64,000 bases of DNA from Aporrectodea caliginosa (taxonomy: Eukaryota > Annelida > Clitellata > Crassiclitellata > Lumbricidae). The notes under the pieces are model-generated. The model was not told the DNA's origin, ran no database searches, and saw only the letters and a program-made list of their open reading frames with translations. The stretch covers positions 159,501-223,500 of the forward strand of contig JACEVL010000954.1 of assembly GCA_020284085.1 (NCBI GenBank). Reading direction: 5' to 3'. Positions 21,864 through 33,500 of the stretch are shown here, piece by piece (position 1 is the first letter of the stretch; each line of letters begins with the position of its first letter). A program made the position numbers and the translations under genes.

Positions 21864-22721
21864 TGAATACATACTAGAGCGAGCAAAAGAAAGTAATGAC
21901 TGACTGATGACTATGCTAACATTTCTGCATTACCTTAAGAAACTGTCTTATAGGCGCGTGCTTAGATTTCTGAAGATTGTGAAGACGTGGCTTTGGCGTT
22001 TAATTTCCTTCATATGTATCGCAACTTTGGTAACGGTTTGTTACAAATAATATTTATAGTACAAATAATATAATAGGCCTATTACACCCAAAAGTGTGCA
22101 TTTCCCTAAAACAAGAGTCAAGTGACACGCTTTTATTTATTGCTTTTGACTACGTCTTTATTATAAACGTTTTGATTTATTAATGAAGACGTATTGGAAC
22201 CTATTACGTTTGCATTTTTCTGAGTTTCTTCATCATAATTATAGGCCCCTAAGAGAGGTTGATATTTTTGGGGAGTAACTATTTGGAAAACAGCTGCGAG
22301 ATATAGCCTATTGATCTGATGCGATTTGTGGTAGCAGTAGTGAAGATAAAGACTTGGCGGTATACCTAAGATGGCGGATTTGAAGAATGGGGAGCCGAGA
22401 TCGTATTGGAAAGTGGGTAGAAACTTCACAGATTTTAACTAGGCCTATGGGCGCCGGGTGCGATTTGTGGGACCAGAAATATTAAATGAACTTTTATATT
22501 AACAGTTTTTAATGCCTCTATAAATAAGTTATTCAACTAGACGTTTCGAAGGCCGTTTTCAATTTTCCAACTGTAGGTCTATAGCTTGTTTATTTATCCG
22601 TCCTCTTTGCGCTTCGCTACTGGCTTTAAATTTTCTCTAGCTCTTTTCACATGGCCGGATTGGTTCCTCTGTATGGTTCTTCCGCTTTCATCGCCATGTC
22701 ACCAATCTCAGCACGTAGGCC
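21864..22721. other. Intergenic stretch between gene 2 and the LTR element
   Basis: Holds the 3' UTR of gene 2 and AT-rich sequence. No polyadenylation signal was assigned with confidence and no gene was recognised. Confidence 0.4.
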
Positions 22722-23057
22722 TGTGGCGATCCTGGATCGGCCACGAGTTACGCGTACTTACCTATTAATGAGCTTGGTAATCCTGCTTAAGGTTGATACG
22801 CGCCCGATTTCTAAATATAGTCTAAAATTATCGATTTCCATGAGGTAATGAACCAATTTTAGTTCTTGGAGTCACCTCGTGACAAAATGGCCTCCGCTGA
22901 TTGGTTAGTGGATATCACCCGACTCTTTTGAGAGGGAGAAGACCGAAAGTTGTCGATGGTGTTGGTTGATTTGCTAATTTCAAGAGAGAAATTGTGGATT
23001 TAATCGTGGAAAATTCGAAGTGTCTCTTCGAATTGTTTGTCCATTTGTGGTCAATCA
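22722..23057 (+). repeat. 5' LTR of the Gypsy-like element (336 bp, end inferred)
   Basis: It starts TGTGGCGATCC exactly where the match to the downstream copy (28575) begins, and ends CAATCA just before TTTGGTGATTGGGCCGGG, which looks like a primer-binding/leader start. TG...CA ends suit an LTR. The 3' boundary is inferred, because identity with the downstream copy runs far past it. Confidence 0.7.
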
Positions 23058-23497
23058 TTTGGTGATTGGGCCGGGAAGTTATTATCGTGAAATTAATTCG
23101 TCTTCTATCGAAAACTTGATATTTTTGTCTCCGAGTGTCTGGATCGGTGATGACCTCAACAGTTCTTGGCGCAGTGGAAATTTTCCAGGGGAGATATCTA
23201 ATTAAAAGAGGGAAGTAAACCTTTGCTAATTTGTGCAATTGATCTCCAGTTAGACGTTAAGGGTTGATCGTACATAGTATAAATTAGACTGCTCGTGCGA
23301 TAAATTAGACTACAAAAATAAATCAAACTAAGTTGATAGACTTCATTGATCTCGATAATTTAGAGAACACTCGTCGATAATTACAACTTATACGTGGCGT
23401 TTGGAAGATAAGACAAGAGTCTGTAATTGTAATTTAGTTACAACGATCTGACAACTTCTTTAGTTGAATTTTATTGACACAATAAATATTTTCAAAC

Positions 23498-26400
23498 ATG
23501 TCTGAAGACTCGTTAGGCGATTCCAATGCTCAGAATACCTCTCAAGACGAATCTGAAATAGAAGAACAAGATAAGGGTGAATCACAGGAAACTTTAATCC
23601 GTGGAAATTCCATAGAGAATGTTAACAGATCAACGCCTAATCCAATTAATTTTGAAGATGTTTTAAATCAACTTCTACAGCGTCAGGAGAGTTTCTTGAG
23701 TAGTTTTACTAACCGGCAACAGCAAGTTGAGGAGTCATTGGATAGGTTCATAAAATATCAAACAGATAGTAATGAACAATTCCGGAAAGAGGTGCAAAGA
23801 AATGATCATTTCGAGAACAAACTAGATGAATTAAGATCTCACCTAAAGAAGAATCAAACTGTCGGTGGAGATGAGGACCCCGCTATTATTTATAATACCG
23901 CCTCAGATCGAGAAGCAGGGGACATAGCCGCGGCCCCATCCTTGGTGAAGTTGAGAGACTCTGGTGGTTTTAGTTTAGAAAGACCTTCCTTGGATTTGAA
24001 CTCAGGACTTTATCTTGGGACCCTGACCGATGAATCTTCCCGACAGTGCGCGCGTTCGCTAGAGGGCGCCACGCACGCTTCAATTGGTACCAGAAGTGGG
24101 GTCGGAAATAAAGAATATCGGGTACTGAATAATAAAGGATATGAGGTCCCTGATAAAACAAGAAAGGTCTTGGAGGAAGAAAGAAGAATCTTGGAGGAAC
24201 AAAGAAGGCTTTTTGAGGACGAAAGAAGAAATTTTGAAGGAACAGGAGTTAGACCTAAGAGGGTCACATATAGAAGAAATGAACAAGAAGCAGAAGGTGC
24301 TCATAGTCTGAATTATCTGAGCTTGAATCAAGGGGACTATTCTTCAGACGAGGAGGTGACATTTAGAAATGCACCTAGGAAACAAGATAGATTAGAATCT
24401 AAACTAACTTCTAATTCTAGAATGTTAGATCCATCTAATGTACGATCATGTTCTAATCTGGAGTTTTCAGTTGCAGGAGTTACTCGAAATTGGCCGGACC
24501 AATCAGAACGTCCCAGACATCATCCAGTTTTTGCACTGGAAGGTAGAACTGTGGATCCCAGTCACGTCACCAATGAAGCTTCTGGTTGGGCAGTCACTTT
24601 GGCAAGCAAATTCAGTTTTCCTACAAGAAATGAAAACTTTTCTACAAAGAATGATTCTTCACAATTTTCTCTGAAACATGATGAATCTGCTGGACTGCCG
24701 TTGGGTCAATCTGCTGATGTCTATCTTCCGAATACTCTTCATTCCTTTGAATTGAATCGAAATAAATCCGAAAATACTTCAGTGATATACTCTACTCCAT
24801 CCATGTTTGCAAGAGCTTCAGAACTGAGTCAGCCACGCTCGTCTTCAGTTGTCCATGAAAGGGTGAAGGAACCCATATCAGTGATGTCTACCCCAGGTAA
24901 CTATTTCATTTCTTCGACTATCAATTCCGAAATAGCCGAAACAAATAGATTACCTCGGAACACCAATGAGTTCTCGCATGCTGAACCTTGGTTGTATCCA
25001 CGTCGAATAGCCGAAACAAATGAATTAAACGATAAGTACATAACCAAAGCAAACGATAAACTCTCAGATGCTAAAGAAAATAGACAGAATGAGATGACCT
25101 CTAATGCCTCGAGTTCAGTAGTTACCGAATTTGTCCCTGCAAAACATAAAGCTGAGACAATCGCTACTGAAACAGTTAATCGCAAGGGTCCACCTACATC
25201 TGAAGGGAAAACCAATATCTATCCGTCTAGTGTACATGCAGAAAGGCCTCGTCAATACATTAAGATGGGTACATACAATGGAAAAACTTCTGTCGACGCC
25301 TTTCTTCGGAAATTTGAAGTTTGTTCCAAGAACAATGGATGGTCAGATGAGGAGAAATTAAACCAGCTTACCTGTGCTTTGTCTGAGCCTGCATCGCAAC
25401 TTCTTTGGGAGTTTGACTCGAATACGGTTACTACATGGTCTGACTTAGTAAATAAGCTTCGCTTACGCTATGGAAGTTCTGATCAAGCGTCGTTGTATCA
25501 AACTCAATTGAATACTCGTCGCCAGAAGGACGGTGAAGATCTAGGATCGCTGGCACAAGACATAAGGAGGCTTATGATTCTTGCCTATCCTGGGCCTACG
25601 TCGACTCATAGTGAAACGATAGCCATTCGTTCATTTCTTGACGCTCTACGAGATAAGGAATTAGCGTTGAAACTGCGTGAACGGGAACCAGAAACGTTAG
25701 ATTCTGCTTACAAACTGGCTTTGAGGTTAGAAGGGTACAGGAAAGCAGAAAGAGAGGAAACCGAACATTCAGATCGTCGTCCTGGAAGAATTAAAGCAGT
25801 AAAAGAAGCTGAACTATCTCTTGAGTCGGTGCGAAAACTTCTGAAAGAAGAGCTGAAGGAAGAGTTAGAGCCGCAGAAACAACGGCTAGAACAATTAGAG
25901 AATCGCTTGAATAATGGAAGTAGCTTCACCATGCGACCTCCGCCGAATCAAGGCTTTGTGCCACCTGGTCAACCATTTCAATGGAGGAATCAGTGGAACC
26001 GGAATGGGAACAACGGCCGATTTCGAAATCAGCGACAGAACCTGCCACGACAATCTCAACTTTGCTTCGAGTGTGGTCAACCTGGACACTTTGCCAGGGT
26101 CTGTCCATCGAAACAGAGGGAACAACCGTTTGTTGCTGAAGGTTTAAATGATCAAGAACCGAGTACTCTTCGACACGTGATGGGAAGCAATAACGCTTAC
26201 CTGGCACTCAAGGTGAATGGTAAATCCACCTTCGCTTTACTTGACACAGGTTCAGAACTTACTCTTGCTCCTGCTTCTCTGGTTCTTAAGAAAGACATCC
26301 GTTCTTCTAGTCAGACTCTTCGTGCCGCGAATGGTACGGCTATACGTGTGTTGGGCGAAGCTAACCTTAACTGTGAAATAGACGGCTATCTTTTCGAGGT

Positions 26401-27223
26401 CTCTTGTTTAATTACTGAACAAATTTCGGAATTAATCTTGGGACTGGAATGGCTGGAGAGACAGAATGTTCTCTGGAATTTTGGAGAACGCTGGGTTAAG
26501 ATACAGAATCGTAATTTTCCCATATGCACAAGAAAACGACAAGGAAATTGCAGAAGAATAGTGGTAGCTCAAGACGTGAAAGTACCTCCCTTGAGTGAAT
26601 TGGACATTAACACCTATGCCGTGGTTTCTCATCTGCGTTCAACTGATGTTCAATGGGCCACACAGCCCCAAGTGTTGAGTTCTGGACTGGTAATTTCCGG
26701 CACTTTGTTGCCTGAAAGAATCGTTGACTTACCTGTTCGTGTGATGAATCCTACCCATAAAGAAATTAGACTGAAGAAAGGTGTTCAATGCATGGCCGAA
26801 GAAGTAACGGTGGTGGAGGAAACATCTGAAGTCGCAGCTGCTTGCGCAAACGTCGTAGAAGCTCAAGGAAAACCGACACCAGAGGAAATTAACTCTGTTC
26901 TTTCACCGTTATGGTCAGACATTGCCGATGATGTTCCAGCTGGAGTACAGGACAAATTACGGGAGATTATTCTGAATAATCAGAAGGCGTTTTCGATGAA
27001 TGAATGGGATCTTGGTTTTACAGACGTGATACAACATGAGATAGAAACTGGAAATGAATCCCCAGTCCGACAAGCATTGCGTCGTCAACCGCTCACATTA
27101 TTGCCGGTCATTGATGAACAGGTTGAAAGCATGTTACACCAACGGTTAATCGAGCCTTCGTCATCTGCTTGGGCTAGTAATGTCGTGATGGTGAGGAAAA
27201 ATGATTACATCCAGATTTTGTGA
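23498..27223 (+). CDS. gag-pol: Gag-protease polyprotein with truncated RT start (1241 aa), LTR retrotransposon
   Basis: The N-terminal third is acidic and coiled-coil-like, with a run of EERRILEEQRRLFEDERR near residue 230. Residues of about 590-750 (GTYNGKTSVDAFLRKFE to KLALRLEGY) are a retrotransposon gag capsid domain. CFECGQPGHFARVC near residue 860 is a CCHC zinc knuckle (C-x2-C-x4-H-x4-C). FALLDTGSELTLAP near residue 915 is the aspartic-protease active site (DTG). The last 50 residues (RLIEPSSSAWASNVVMVRKND) are the start of Gypsy RT. The frame then hits a stop at the deletion junction, so polymerase is lost. Gag and protease appear intact, so this copy could in principle still supply Gag, but not replicate alone. 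Confidence 0.9.
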   Translation: MSEDSLGDSNAQNTSQDESEIEEQDKGESQETLIRGNSIENVNRSTPNPINFEDVLNQLLQRQESFLSSFTNRQQQVEESLDRFIKYQTDSNEQFRKEVQRNDHFENKLDELRSHLKKNQTVGGDEDPAIIYNTASDREAGDIAAAPSLVKLRDSGGFSLERPSLDLNSGLYLGTLTDESSRQCARSLEGATHASIGTRSGVGNKEYRVLNNKGYEVPDKTRKVLEEERRILEEQRRLFEDERRNFEGTGVRPKRVTYRRNEQEAEGAHSLNYLSLNQGDYSSDEEVTFRNAPRKQDRLESKLTSNSRMLDPSNVRSCSNLEFSVAGVTRNWPDQSERPRHHPVFALEGRTVDPSHVTNEASGWAVTLASKFSFPTRNENFSTKNDSSQFSLKHDESAGLPLGQSADVYLPNTLHSFELNRNKSENTSVIYSTPSMFARASELSQPRSSSVVHERVKEPISVMSTPGNYFISSTINSEIAETNRLPRNTNEFSHAEPWLYPRRIAETNELNDKYITKANDKLSDAKENRQNEMTSNASSSVVTEFVPAKHKAETIATETVNRKGPPTSEGKTNIYPSSVHAERPRQYIKMGTYNGKTSVDAFLRKFEVCSKNNGWSDEEKLNQLTCALSEPASQLLWEFDSNTVTTWSDLVNKLRLRYGSSDQASLYQTQLNTRRQKDGEDLGSLAQDIRRLMILAYPGPTSTHSETIAIRSFLDALRDKELALKLREREPETLDSAYKLALRLEGYRKAEREETEHSDRRPGRIKAVKEAELSLESVRKLLKEELKEELEPQKQRLEQLENRLNNGSSFTMRPPPNQGFVPPGQPFQWRNQWNRNGNNGRFRNQRQNLPRQSQLCFECGQPGHFARVCPSKQREQPFVAEGLNDQEPSTLRHVMGSNNAYLALKVNGKSTFALLDTGSELTLAPASLVLKKDIRSSSQTLRAANGTAIRVLGEANLNCEIDGYLFEVSCLITEQISELILGLEWLERQNVLWNFGERWVKIQNRNFPICTRKRQGNCRRIVVAQDVKVPPLSELDINTYAVVSHLRSTDVQWATQPQVLSSGLVISGTLLPERIVDLPVRVMNPTHKEIRLKKGVQCMAEEVTVVEETSEVAAACANVVEAQGKPTPEEINSVLSPLWSDIADDVPAGVQDKLREIILNNQKAFSMNEWDLGFTDVIQHEIETGNESPVRQALRRQPLTLLPVIDEQVESMLHQRLIEPSSSAWASNVVMVRKNDYIQIL

Positions 27224-27268
27224 TGAACCTGGCCGTACATCCGAAAGTTCGACATAAAATCGACATGC

Positions 27269-28048
27269 TTGCCAACGTGGTTGTCCAGATCCATCCCCAC
27301 GCCTATCCAGAATCCGAATGGTTGGGATATGCATATGCCTTGGGTTGCCCAGAACCAGAAAGATTGGGATCTGCATCTACCATACGTCTTGGCTGCCTAC
27401 AGAGCCAGTGAAAGCGAAAGCACCGGATTTACTCCGAATCATCTTTTTCTTTCGAGGGAGCTTTGCCTTCCGATCGATCTGGTTTTAGGCGATATCTCTG
27501 TTGCAAATTTGTTGTCTACTACTGATGATTTTGTGGCCTCTCAAATGATTAAGATGCAGGATAACTTTCGGGTAGCCAGAAAATTCATGCAGCGCCAAGC
27601 CACCAGCCGAGCGTTCAGATATGATCTGCGGGTAAAACCGACCTCGTTTCCTATAGGTTCCCGAGTATGGTATTTTTATCCGAGGAGACGCACTGGCCTT
27701 AAGGATAAGTGGGCTAAGTTTTACACCGGCCCTTACGAGGTAGTGGAACAGGTCAATTCAGTACTGTACAAGATCCGGAAGTCTGCCCGTTCACAGCCCA
27801 TGCTGGTTTATATAGATAAGCTTAAGTTGTGCGAAGGGGAGATGCCACGGGGTTCGGAGGAAAGGCCACCTCCAGAGGAGTTCGAACCCCTACCGGATTG
27901 GGACTGTGAGGAACCCCGGAACGAATTAGATGAGTTGGGAGATAATGGGCCCTCTACACCCATTGCTGACCCCGGTACGGCGCATCGAGAAACATTCTCT
28001 GATAAAAGGCCCCAACGCCTTATCAGAAAGCCTCTGCGGTACCGATAA
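27269..28048 (+). pseudogene. C-terminal remnant of retrotransposon integrase
   Basis: QKDWDLHLPYVLAAYRASES and TGFTPNHLFLSREL are the end of the Gypsy integrase core. SRVWYFYPRRRTGLKDKWAK and GPYEVVEQV are the GPY/F module that follows it. The acidic tail ends RLIRKPLRYR. The catalytic DDE residues are missing, lost in the same deletion that removed RT and RNase H. The junction region 27220-27340 contains short imperfect repeats (GGTTGGGATATGCATATGCC, GGGTTGCCCAGAA). Confidence 0.85.
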
Positions 28049-28558
28049 CTTTTTACTCCAACGAAATTGGAGAGCGGATTATTATAAGGTTGAATGTTAG
28101 TTATATCTGTTTATAGGGTTCATTTCATCTCTGCAATTGACACTTTGAGAGGAGGTGGAAATAGTCGTGGCCACTCTGTTCATCATTCGAGGTGCGATTT
28201 GGTTCTGGCCCTTCCTAGGTTGAGCATCCGTATACTTTGGATAGGAAGAAGAGGTGTCCCAGTGGTTGATTAATGTTACAGATCGAACTTGTAAGATTAT
28301 GTAAAGCATTGTTTTTTTTTCGTCTTTGGTTATTTAACTCATAGGAGTGTTTGCGTAATTTGTGTTGGAAATGTCTAAATATTGGAAGTGTGTAAAGAAA
28401 TCCATTCTTTCAATGGTATCGTATCCTGTAACCTAATTGCTATAACTGTAGATGATTCTTGTGGTTGCTAAAGTGAACGTTTATTGCTTAGTTAAATGTT
28501 AATACTGGAGATCAAATGCAGACTTCCATTTGAAATTTTCGGGGTAAACCGAAAATTG

Positions 28559-28574
28559 AGTGAGATGGGGAGGG
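28559..28574 (+). other. Polypurine tract of the LTR element
   Basis: AGTGAGATGGGGAGGG ends directly at the TG of the downstream LTR, the expected position for the plus-strand primer. Confidence 0.8.
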
Positions 28575-29906
28575 TGTGGCGATCCTGGATCGGCCACGAG
28601 TTACGCGTACTTACCTATTAATGAGCTTGGTAATCCTGCTTAAGGTTGATACGCGCCCGATTTCTAAATATAGTCTAAAATTATCGATTTCCATGAGGTA
28701 ATGAACCAATTTTAGTTCTTGGAGTCACCTCGTGACAAAATGGCCTCCGCTGATTGGTTAGTGGATATCACCCGACTCTTTTGAGAGGGAGAAGACCGAA
28801 AGTTGTCGATGGTGTTGGTTGATTTGCTAATTTCAAGAGAGAAATTGTGGATTTAATCGTGGAAAATTCGAAGTGTCTCTTCGAATTGTTTGTCCATTTG
28901 TGGTCAATCATTTGGTGATTGGGCCGGGAAGTTATTATCGTGAAATTAATTCGTCTTCTATCGAAAACTTGATATTTTTGTCTCCGAGTGTCTGGATCGG
29001 TGATGACCTCAACAGTTCTTGGCGCAGTGGAAATTTTCCAGGGGAGATATCTAATTAAAAGAGGGAAGTAAACCTTTGCTAATTTGTGCAATTGATCTCC
29101 AGTTAGACGTTAAGGGTTGATCGTACATAGTATAAATTAGACTGCTCGTGCGATAAATTAGACTACAAAAATAAATCAAACTAAGTTGATAGACTTCATT
29201 GATCTCGATAATTTAGAGAACACTCGTCGATAATTACAACTTATACGTGGCGTTTGGAAGATAAGACAAGAGTCTGTAATTGTAATTTAGTTACAACGAT
29301 CTGACAACTTCTTTAGTTGAATTTTATTGACACAATAAATATTTTCAAACATGTCTGAAGACTCGTTAGGCGATTCCAATGCTCAGAATACCTCTCAAGA
29401 CGAATCTGAAATAGAAGAACAAGATAAGGGTGAATCACAGGAAACTTTAATCCGTGGAAATTCCATAGAGAATGTTAACAGATCAACGCCTAATCCAATT
29501 AATTTTGAAGATGTTTTAAATCAACTTCTACAGCGTCAGGAGAGTTTCTTGAGTAGTTTTACTAACCGGCAACAGCAAGTTGAGGAGTCATTGGATAGGT
29601 TCATAAAATATCAAACAGATAGTAATGAACAATTCCGGAAAGAGGTGCAAAGAAATGATCATTTCGAGAACAAACTAGATGAATTAAGATCTCACCTAAA
29701 GAAGAATCAAACTGTCGGTGGAGATGAGGACCCCGCTATTATTTATAATACCGCCTCAGATCGAGAAGCAGGGGACATAGCCGCGGCCCCATCCTTGGTG
29801 AAGTTGAGAGACTCTGGTGGTTTTAGTTTAGAAAGACCTTCCTTGGATTTGAACTCAGGACTTTATCTTGGGACCCTGACCGATGAATCTTCCCGACAGT
29901 GCGCGC
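28575..29906 (+). mobile_element. 3' LTR plus leader and gag start of a second, truncated Gypsy copy
   Basis: I found no base difference from 22722-24053 over 1332 bp. The match includes the LTR, leader, start codon (29351) and the first 186 gag codons, and then breaks off. The frame runs on for 16 foreign residues. A 3' LTR alone would end near 28910, so the rest belongs to a second element sharing this LTR, or to a duplication. Confidence 0.85.
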
Positions 29907-29959
29907 AATGTTGGATCCAAGCCTATACAAAATGTTACTCTGGCCCAGAGAACACGTGA
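29351..29959 (+). pseudogene. Truncated gag of the second Gypsy copy (202 aa)
   Basis: The first 186 residues are identical to the N-terminus of the long gag frame at 23498. The remaining 16 come from unrelated flanking sequence. Capsid, zinc knuckle and everything after are missing. Confidence 0.85.
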
Positions 29960-30151
29960 AGTGCTTGCATTTAACTAGTCGTCTAAAGCGGTCTCTCAAG
30001 CGACACAATCAAACATAGCAGCATAGTGACTTTGGTAAGTTTTATGATATTTACATAAACTAACAGTTGATTTAAGGAAAGCAGTGATTAGAGGACCCGA
30101 AGAGAAATATTTCATGGTTACCCTTCACCATACATTGATTAAAACTGATCG
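29907..30151. other. Short unique stretch between the Gypsy remnant and hAT-like copy 2
   Basis: No repeat, gene or structural RNA recognised. Confidence 0.4.
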
Positions 30152-30502
30152 CTTTCAACCAGCGCCGCCGCTAGGATTTTAATTGTGTACGCACAATCAG
30201 CATGCGACCATGCGTATAGGCCGGGCCCACGAAAATATGTGGGGAGGGGATACGAAGAACGAGCGTCCGCACTTTTTTGAATTTCCACACTGTAATGGTA
30301 GCAGTTTTAGCAGTCATCTGAACAAAATTGCTCTATAAATTCACTGGTGGTAGCTAAGATGTAGTTTGATTCGTTTTTTATTTTGACTGCAGACAATACT
30401 ATAGTAGCAAACCAGACATTTATCGAAATTAATATAAAAGCTAGAAAATAAGTTCAATTTCCAAGAACGCCATCGGCCTAAGCCTTAAGGTATAAACTTA
30501 TC

Positions 30503-33500
30503 GTGGAGGGTAGGGAGGAAGAGAGCAAATGGAGGAAAGGGAGGAAGAGAGCAATTGGAGGAAGAGGTGCGAATGGGTGGAAGGGAGGAAGAGAGCGAAA
30601 CGGAGGAGGAAGAGAGGAGAAGTGGAGCGGTAGGGAGGAAGAGAGCGAAATGGAGGAAAGGGAGGAAGAGAGCTAAATGGAGGAAAGGGAGGAAGAGAGC
30701 GAAATGGAGGAAAGGAAGGAAGAGACCGAAATGGAGGAAAGGGAGGAAGAGAGCGAAATGGAGGAAAGGAGGAAGAAGAGGGAGGAAGAGAGCGAAATGG
30801 AGAAAAGAGCGAAATGGAGGAAGAGAGCGAAATGGAGGAAAAGGGAGGAAGAGAGCGAAATGGAGGAAAGGGAGGAAGAGAGCGAAATGGAGGAAAGGGA
30901 GGAAGAGAGCGAAATGGAGGAAAGGGAGGAAGAGAGCGAAATGGAGGAAAGGGAGGAAGAGAGCGAAATGGAGGAAAGGGAGGAAGAGAGCGAAATGGAG
31001 GAAAGGGAAGAAGAGAGCGAAATGGAGAAATGGGGAAAGGGAGGAAGAGAGCGAAATGGAGGAAAGGGAGGAAGAGAGCTAAATGGAGGAAAGGGAGGAA
31101 GAGAGCGAAATGGAGGAAAGGGAGGAAGAGAGCGAAAAGGAAAGGAAGAGAGAGAAATGGAGGAAAGGGAGGAAGAGAGCGAAATGGAGGAAAGGGAGGA
31201 AGAGAGAAATGGAGGAAAGGGAGGAAGAGAGCGAAATGGAGGAAAGGGAGGAAGAGAGCGAAAAGGAGGAAAGGAGGAAGAGAGCGAAATGGAGGAAAGG
31301 GAGGAAGAGAGCGAAATGGAGGAAAGGGAGGAAGAGAGCGAAATGGAGGAAAGGGAGGAAGAGAGCGAAATGGAGGAAAGGGAGGAAGAGAGCGAAATGG
31401 AGGAAAGGGAGGAAGAGAGCGAAATGGAGGAAAGGGAGGAAGAGAGCGAAATGGAGGAAAGGGAGGAAGAGAGCGAAATGGAGGAAAGAGGGAAGAGGAA
31501 AGGGAGGAAAGGGAGAAATGGAGGAAAGGGAGGAAGAGAGCGAATGGAGGAAAGGGAGGAAGAGAGCGAAATGGAGAAGAGAGCGAAAGAGAGGAAAGGG
31601 AGGAACAGAGCGAAATGGAGGAAAGGGAGGAAGAGAGCGAAATGGAGGAAAGGGAGGAAGAGAGCGAAATGGAGGAAAGGGAGGAAGAGAGCGAAATGGA
31701 GGAAAGGGAGGAAGAGAGCGAAAGGAGGAAAGAGAGAAGAGAAATGGAGGAAAGGGAGGAAGAGAGCGAAAAGCGAGGAAAGGGAGGAAGAGAGCAAATG
31801 GAGGAAAGGGAGGAAGAGAGCGAAATGGAGGAAAGGAGGAAGAGAGCGAAATGGAGGAAGAGAGCAAAGGGGAAAGGGAGGAAGAGAGCGAAATGGAGGA
31901 AAGGGAGGAAGAGAGCGAAATGGAGGAAAGGGAGGAAGAGAGCGAAATGGAGGAAAGGAAGGAAGAGAGCGAAATGGAGGAAAGGGAGGAAGAGAGCGAA
32001 ATGGAGGAAAGGGAGGAAGAGAGCGAAATGGAGGAAAGGGAGTAAGAGAGCGAAATGGAGGAAGAGGAAGCGAAATGGAGGAAAGGGAGTAAGAGAGCGA
32101 AATGGAGGAAAGGAGGAAGAGAGCGAAATGGAGGAAGAGAGCGAAATGGAGGAAAGGGAGGAAGAGAGCGAAATGGAGGAAAGGGAGGAAGAGAGCGAAA
32201 TGGAGGAAAGGGAAGAAGAGAGCGAAATGGAGGAAAGGGAGGAAGAGAGCGAAATGGAGGAAAGGGAGGAAGAGAGCGAAATGGAGGAAAGGGAGGAAGA
32301 GAGCGAAATGGAGGAAAGGGAGGAAGAGAGCGAAAGGAAAAGGAAGAGAGCGAAATGGAGGAAAGGGAGGAAGAGAGCGAAAGGGAGGAAAGGGAGAAAT
32401 GAAGAAAGGGAGGAATGGAGGAAAGAGGAAGGGAAGAGAGCGAAATGGAGGAAAGGGAGGAAGAGAGCGAAATGGAGGAAAGGGAGGAAGAGAGCGAAAT
32501 GGAGGAAAGGGAGGAAGAGAGCGAAATGGAGGAAAGGGAAGAAGAGAGCGAAATGGAGGAAAGCGAGGAAGAGAGCGAAATGGAGGAAAGGGAGGAGAGA
32601 GAGAAATGGAGGAAAGGGAGGAAGAGAGCGAAATGGAGGAAAGGGAGGAAGAGAGCGAAATGGAGGAAAGGGAGGAAAAGAGCGAAATGGAGGAAAGGGA
32701 GGAAGAGAGCGAAATGGAGGAAAGGGAGGAAGAGAGCGAAATGGATGAAAGGGAGGAAGAGAGCGAAATGGAGGAAAGGGAGGAAGAGAGCGAAATGGAG
32801 GAAAGGGAGGAAATGGAGGAGGGAGAAGAGAGCGAAATGGAGGAAAGGGAGGAAGAGAGCGAAATGGAGGAAAGGGAGGAAGAGAGCGAAATGGAGGAAA
32901 GGGAGGAAGAGAGCGAAATGGAGGAAAGGGAGGAAGAGAGCTAAATGGAGGAAAGGGAGGAAGAGAGCGAAATGGAGGAAAGGGAGGAAGAGAGCGAAAT
33001 GGAGGGTGGAGGAAGAGAGCGAAAAGGAGGAAAGGGAGGAAGAGAGCGAAATGGAGGAAAGGGAGGAAGAGAGCGAAATGGAGGAAAGGGAGGAAGAGAG
33101 CGAAATGGAGGAAAGGGAGGAAGAGAGCGAAATGGAGGAAAGGGAGGAAGAGAGCGAAATGGAGGAAAAGGGAGGAAGAGAGCGAAATGGAGGAAAGGGA
33201 GGAAGAGAGCGAAATGGAGGAAAGGGAGGAAGAGAGCGAAATGGAGGAAAGGGAGGAAGAGAGCGAAATGGAGGAAAGGGAGGAAGAGAGCGAAAGGGAG
33301 GAAGGAAGAGAGAAATGGAGGGAGAGAAATGGGGAGGAAGAGAGCGAAAGGAGGAAAGGAGGAAGAGAGCTAAATGGAGGAAAGAGAAGAAGAGAGCGAA
33401 ATGGAGGAAAGGGAGGAAGAGAGCGAAATGGAGGAAAGAGAGGAAGAGAGCGAAATGGAGGAAAGGGAGGAAGAGAGCGAAATGGAGGAAAGGGAAGAAG

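Larger units (their letters stand above)
22722..28910 (+). mobile_element. Ty3/Gypsy-type LTR retrotransposon with internal pol deletion
   Basis: Order: LTR, leader, gag-protease frame with the first residues of RT, a junction near 27220, the C-terminal end of integrase, about 500 bp of 3' non-coding sequence, a polypurine tract, LTR. The whole RT palm, RNase H and the integrase catalytic core are absent, so it is non-autonomous. About 6.2 kb including both LTRs. Confidence 0.88.

Noticed and set aside
22915..23238. 107-codon minus-strand frame in the LTR and leader, repeated at 28768-29091
   Set aside because: Its duplication only reflects the identical 1332-bp segment; no domain and antisense to the element's LTR and leader.
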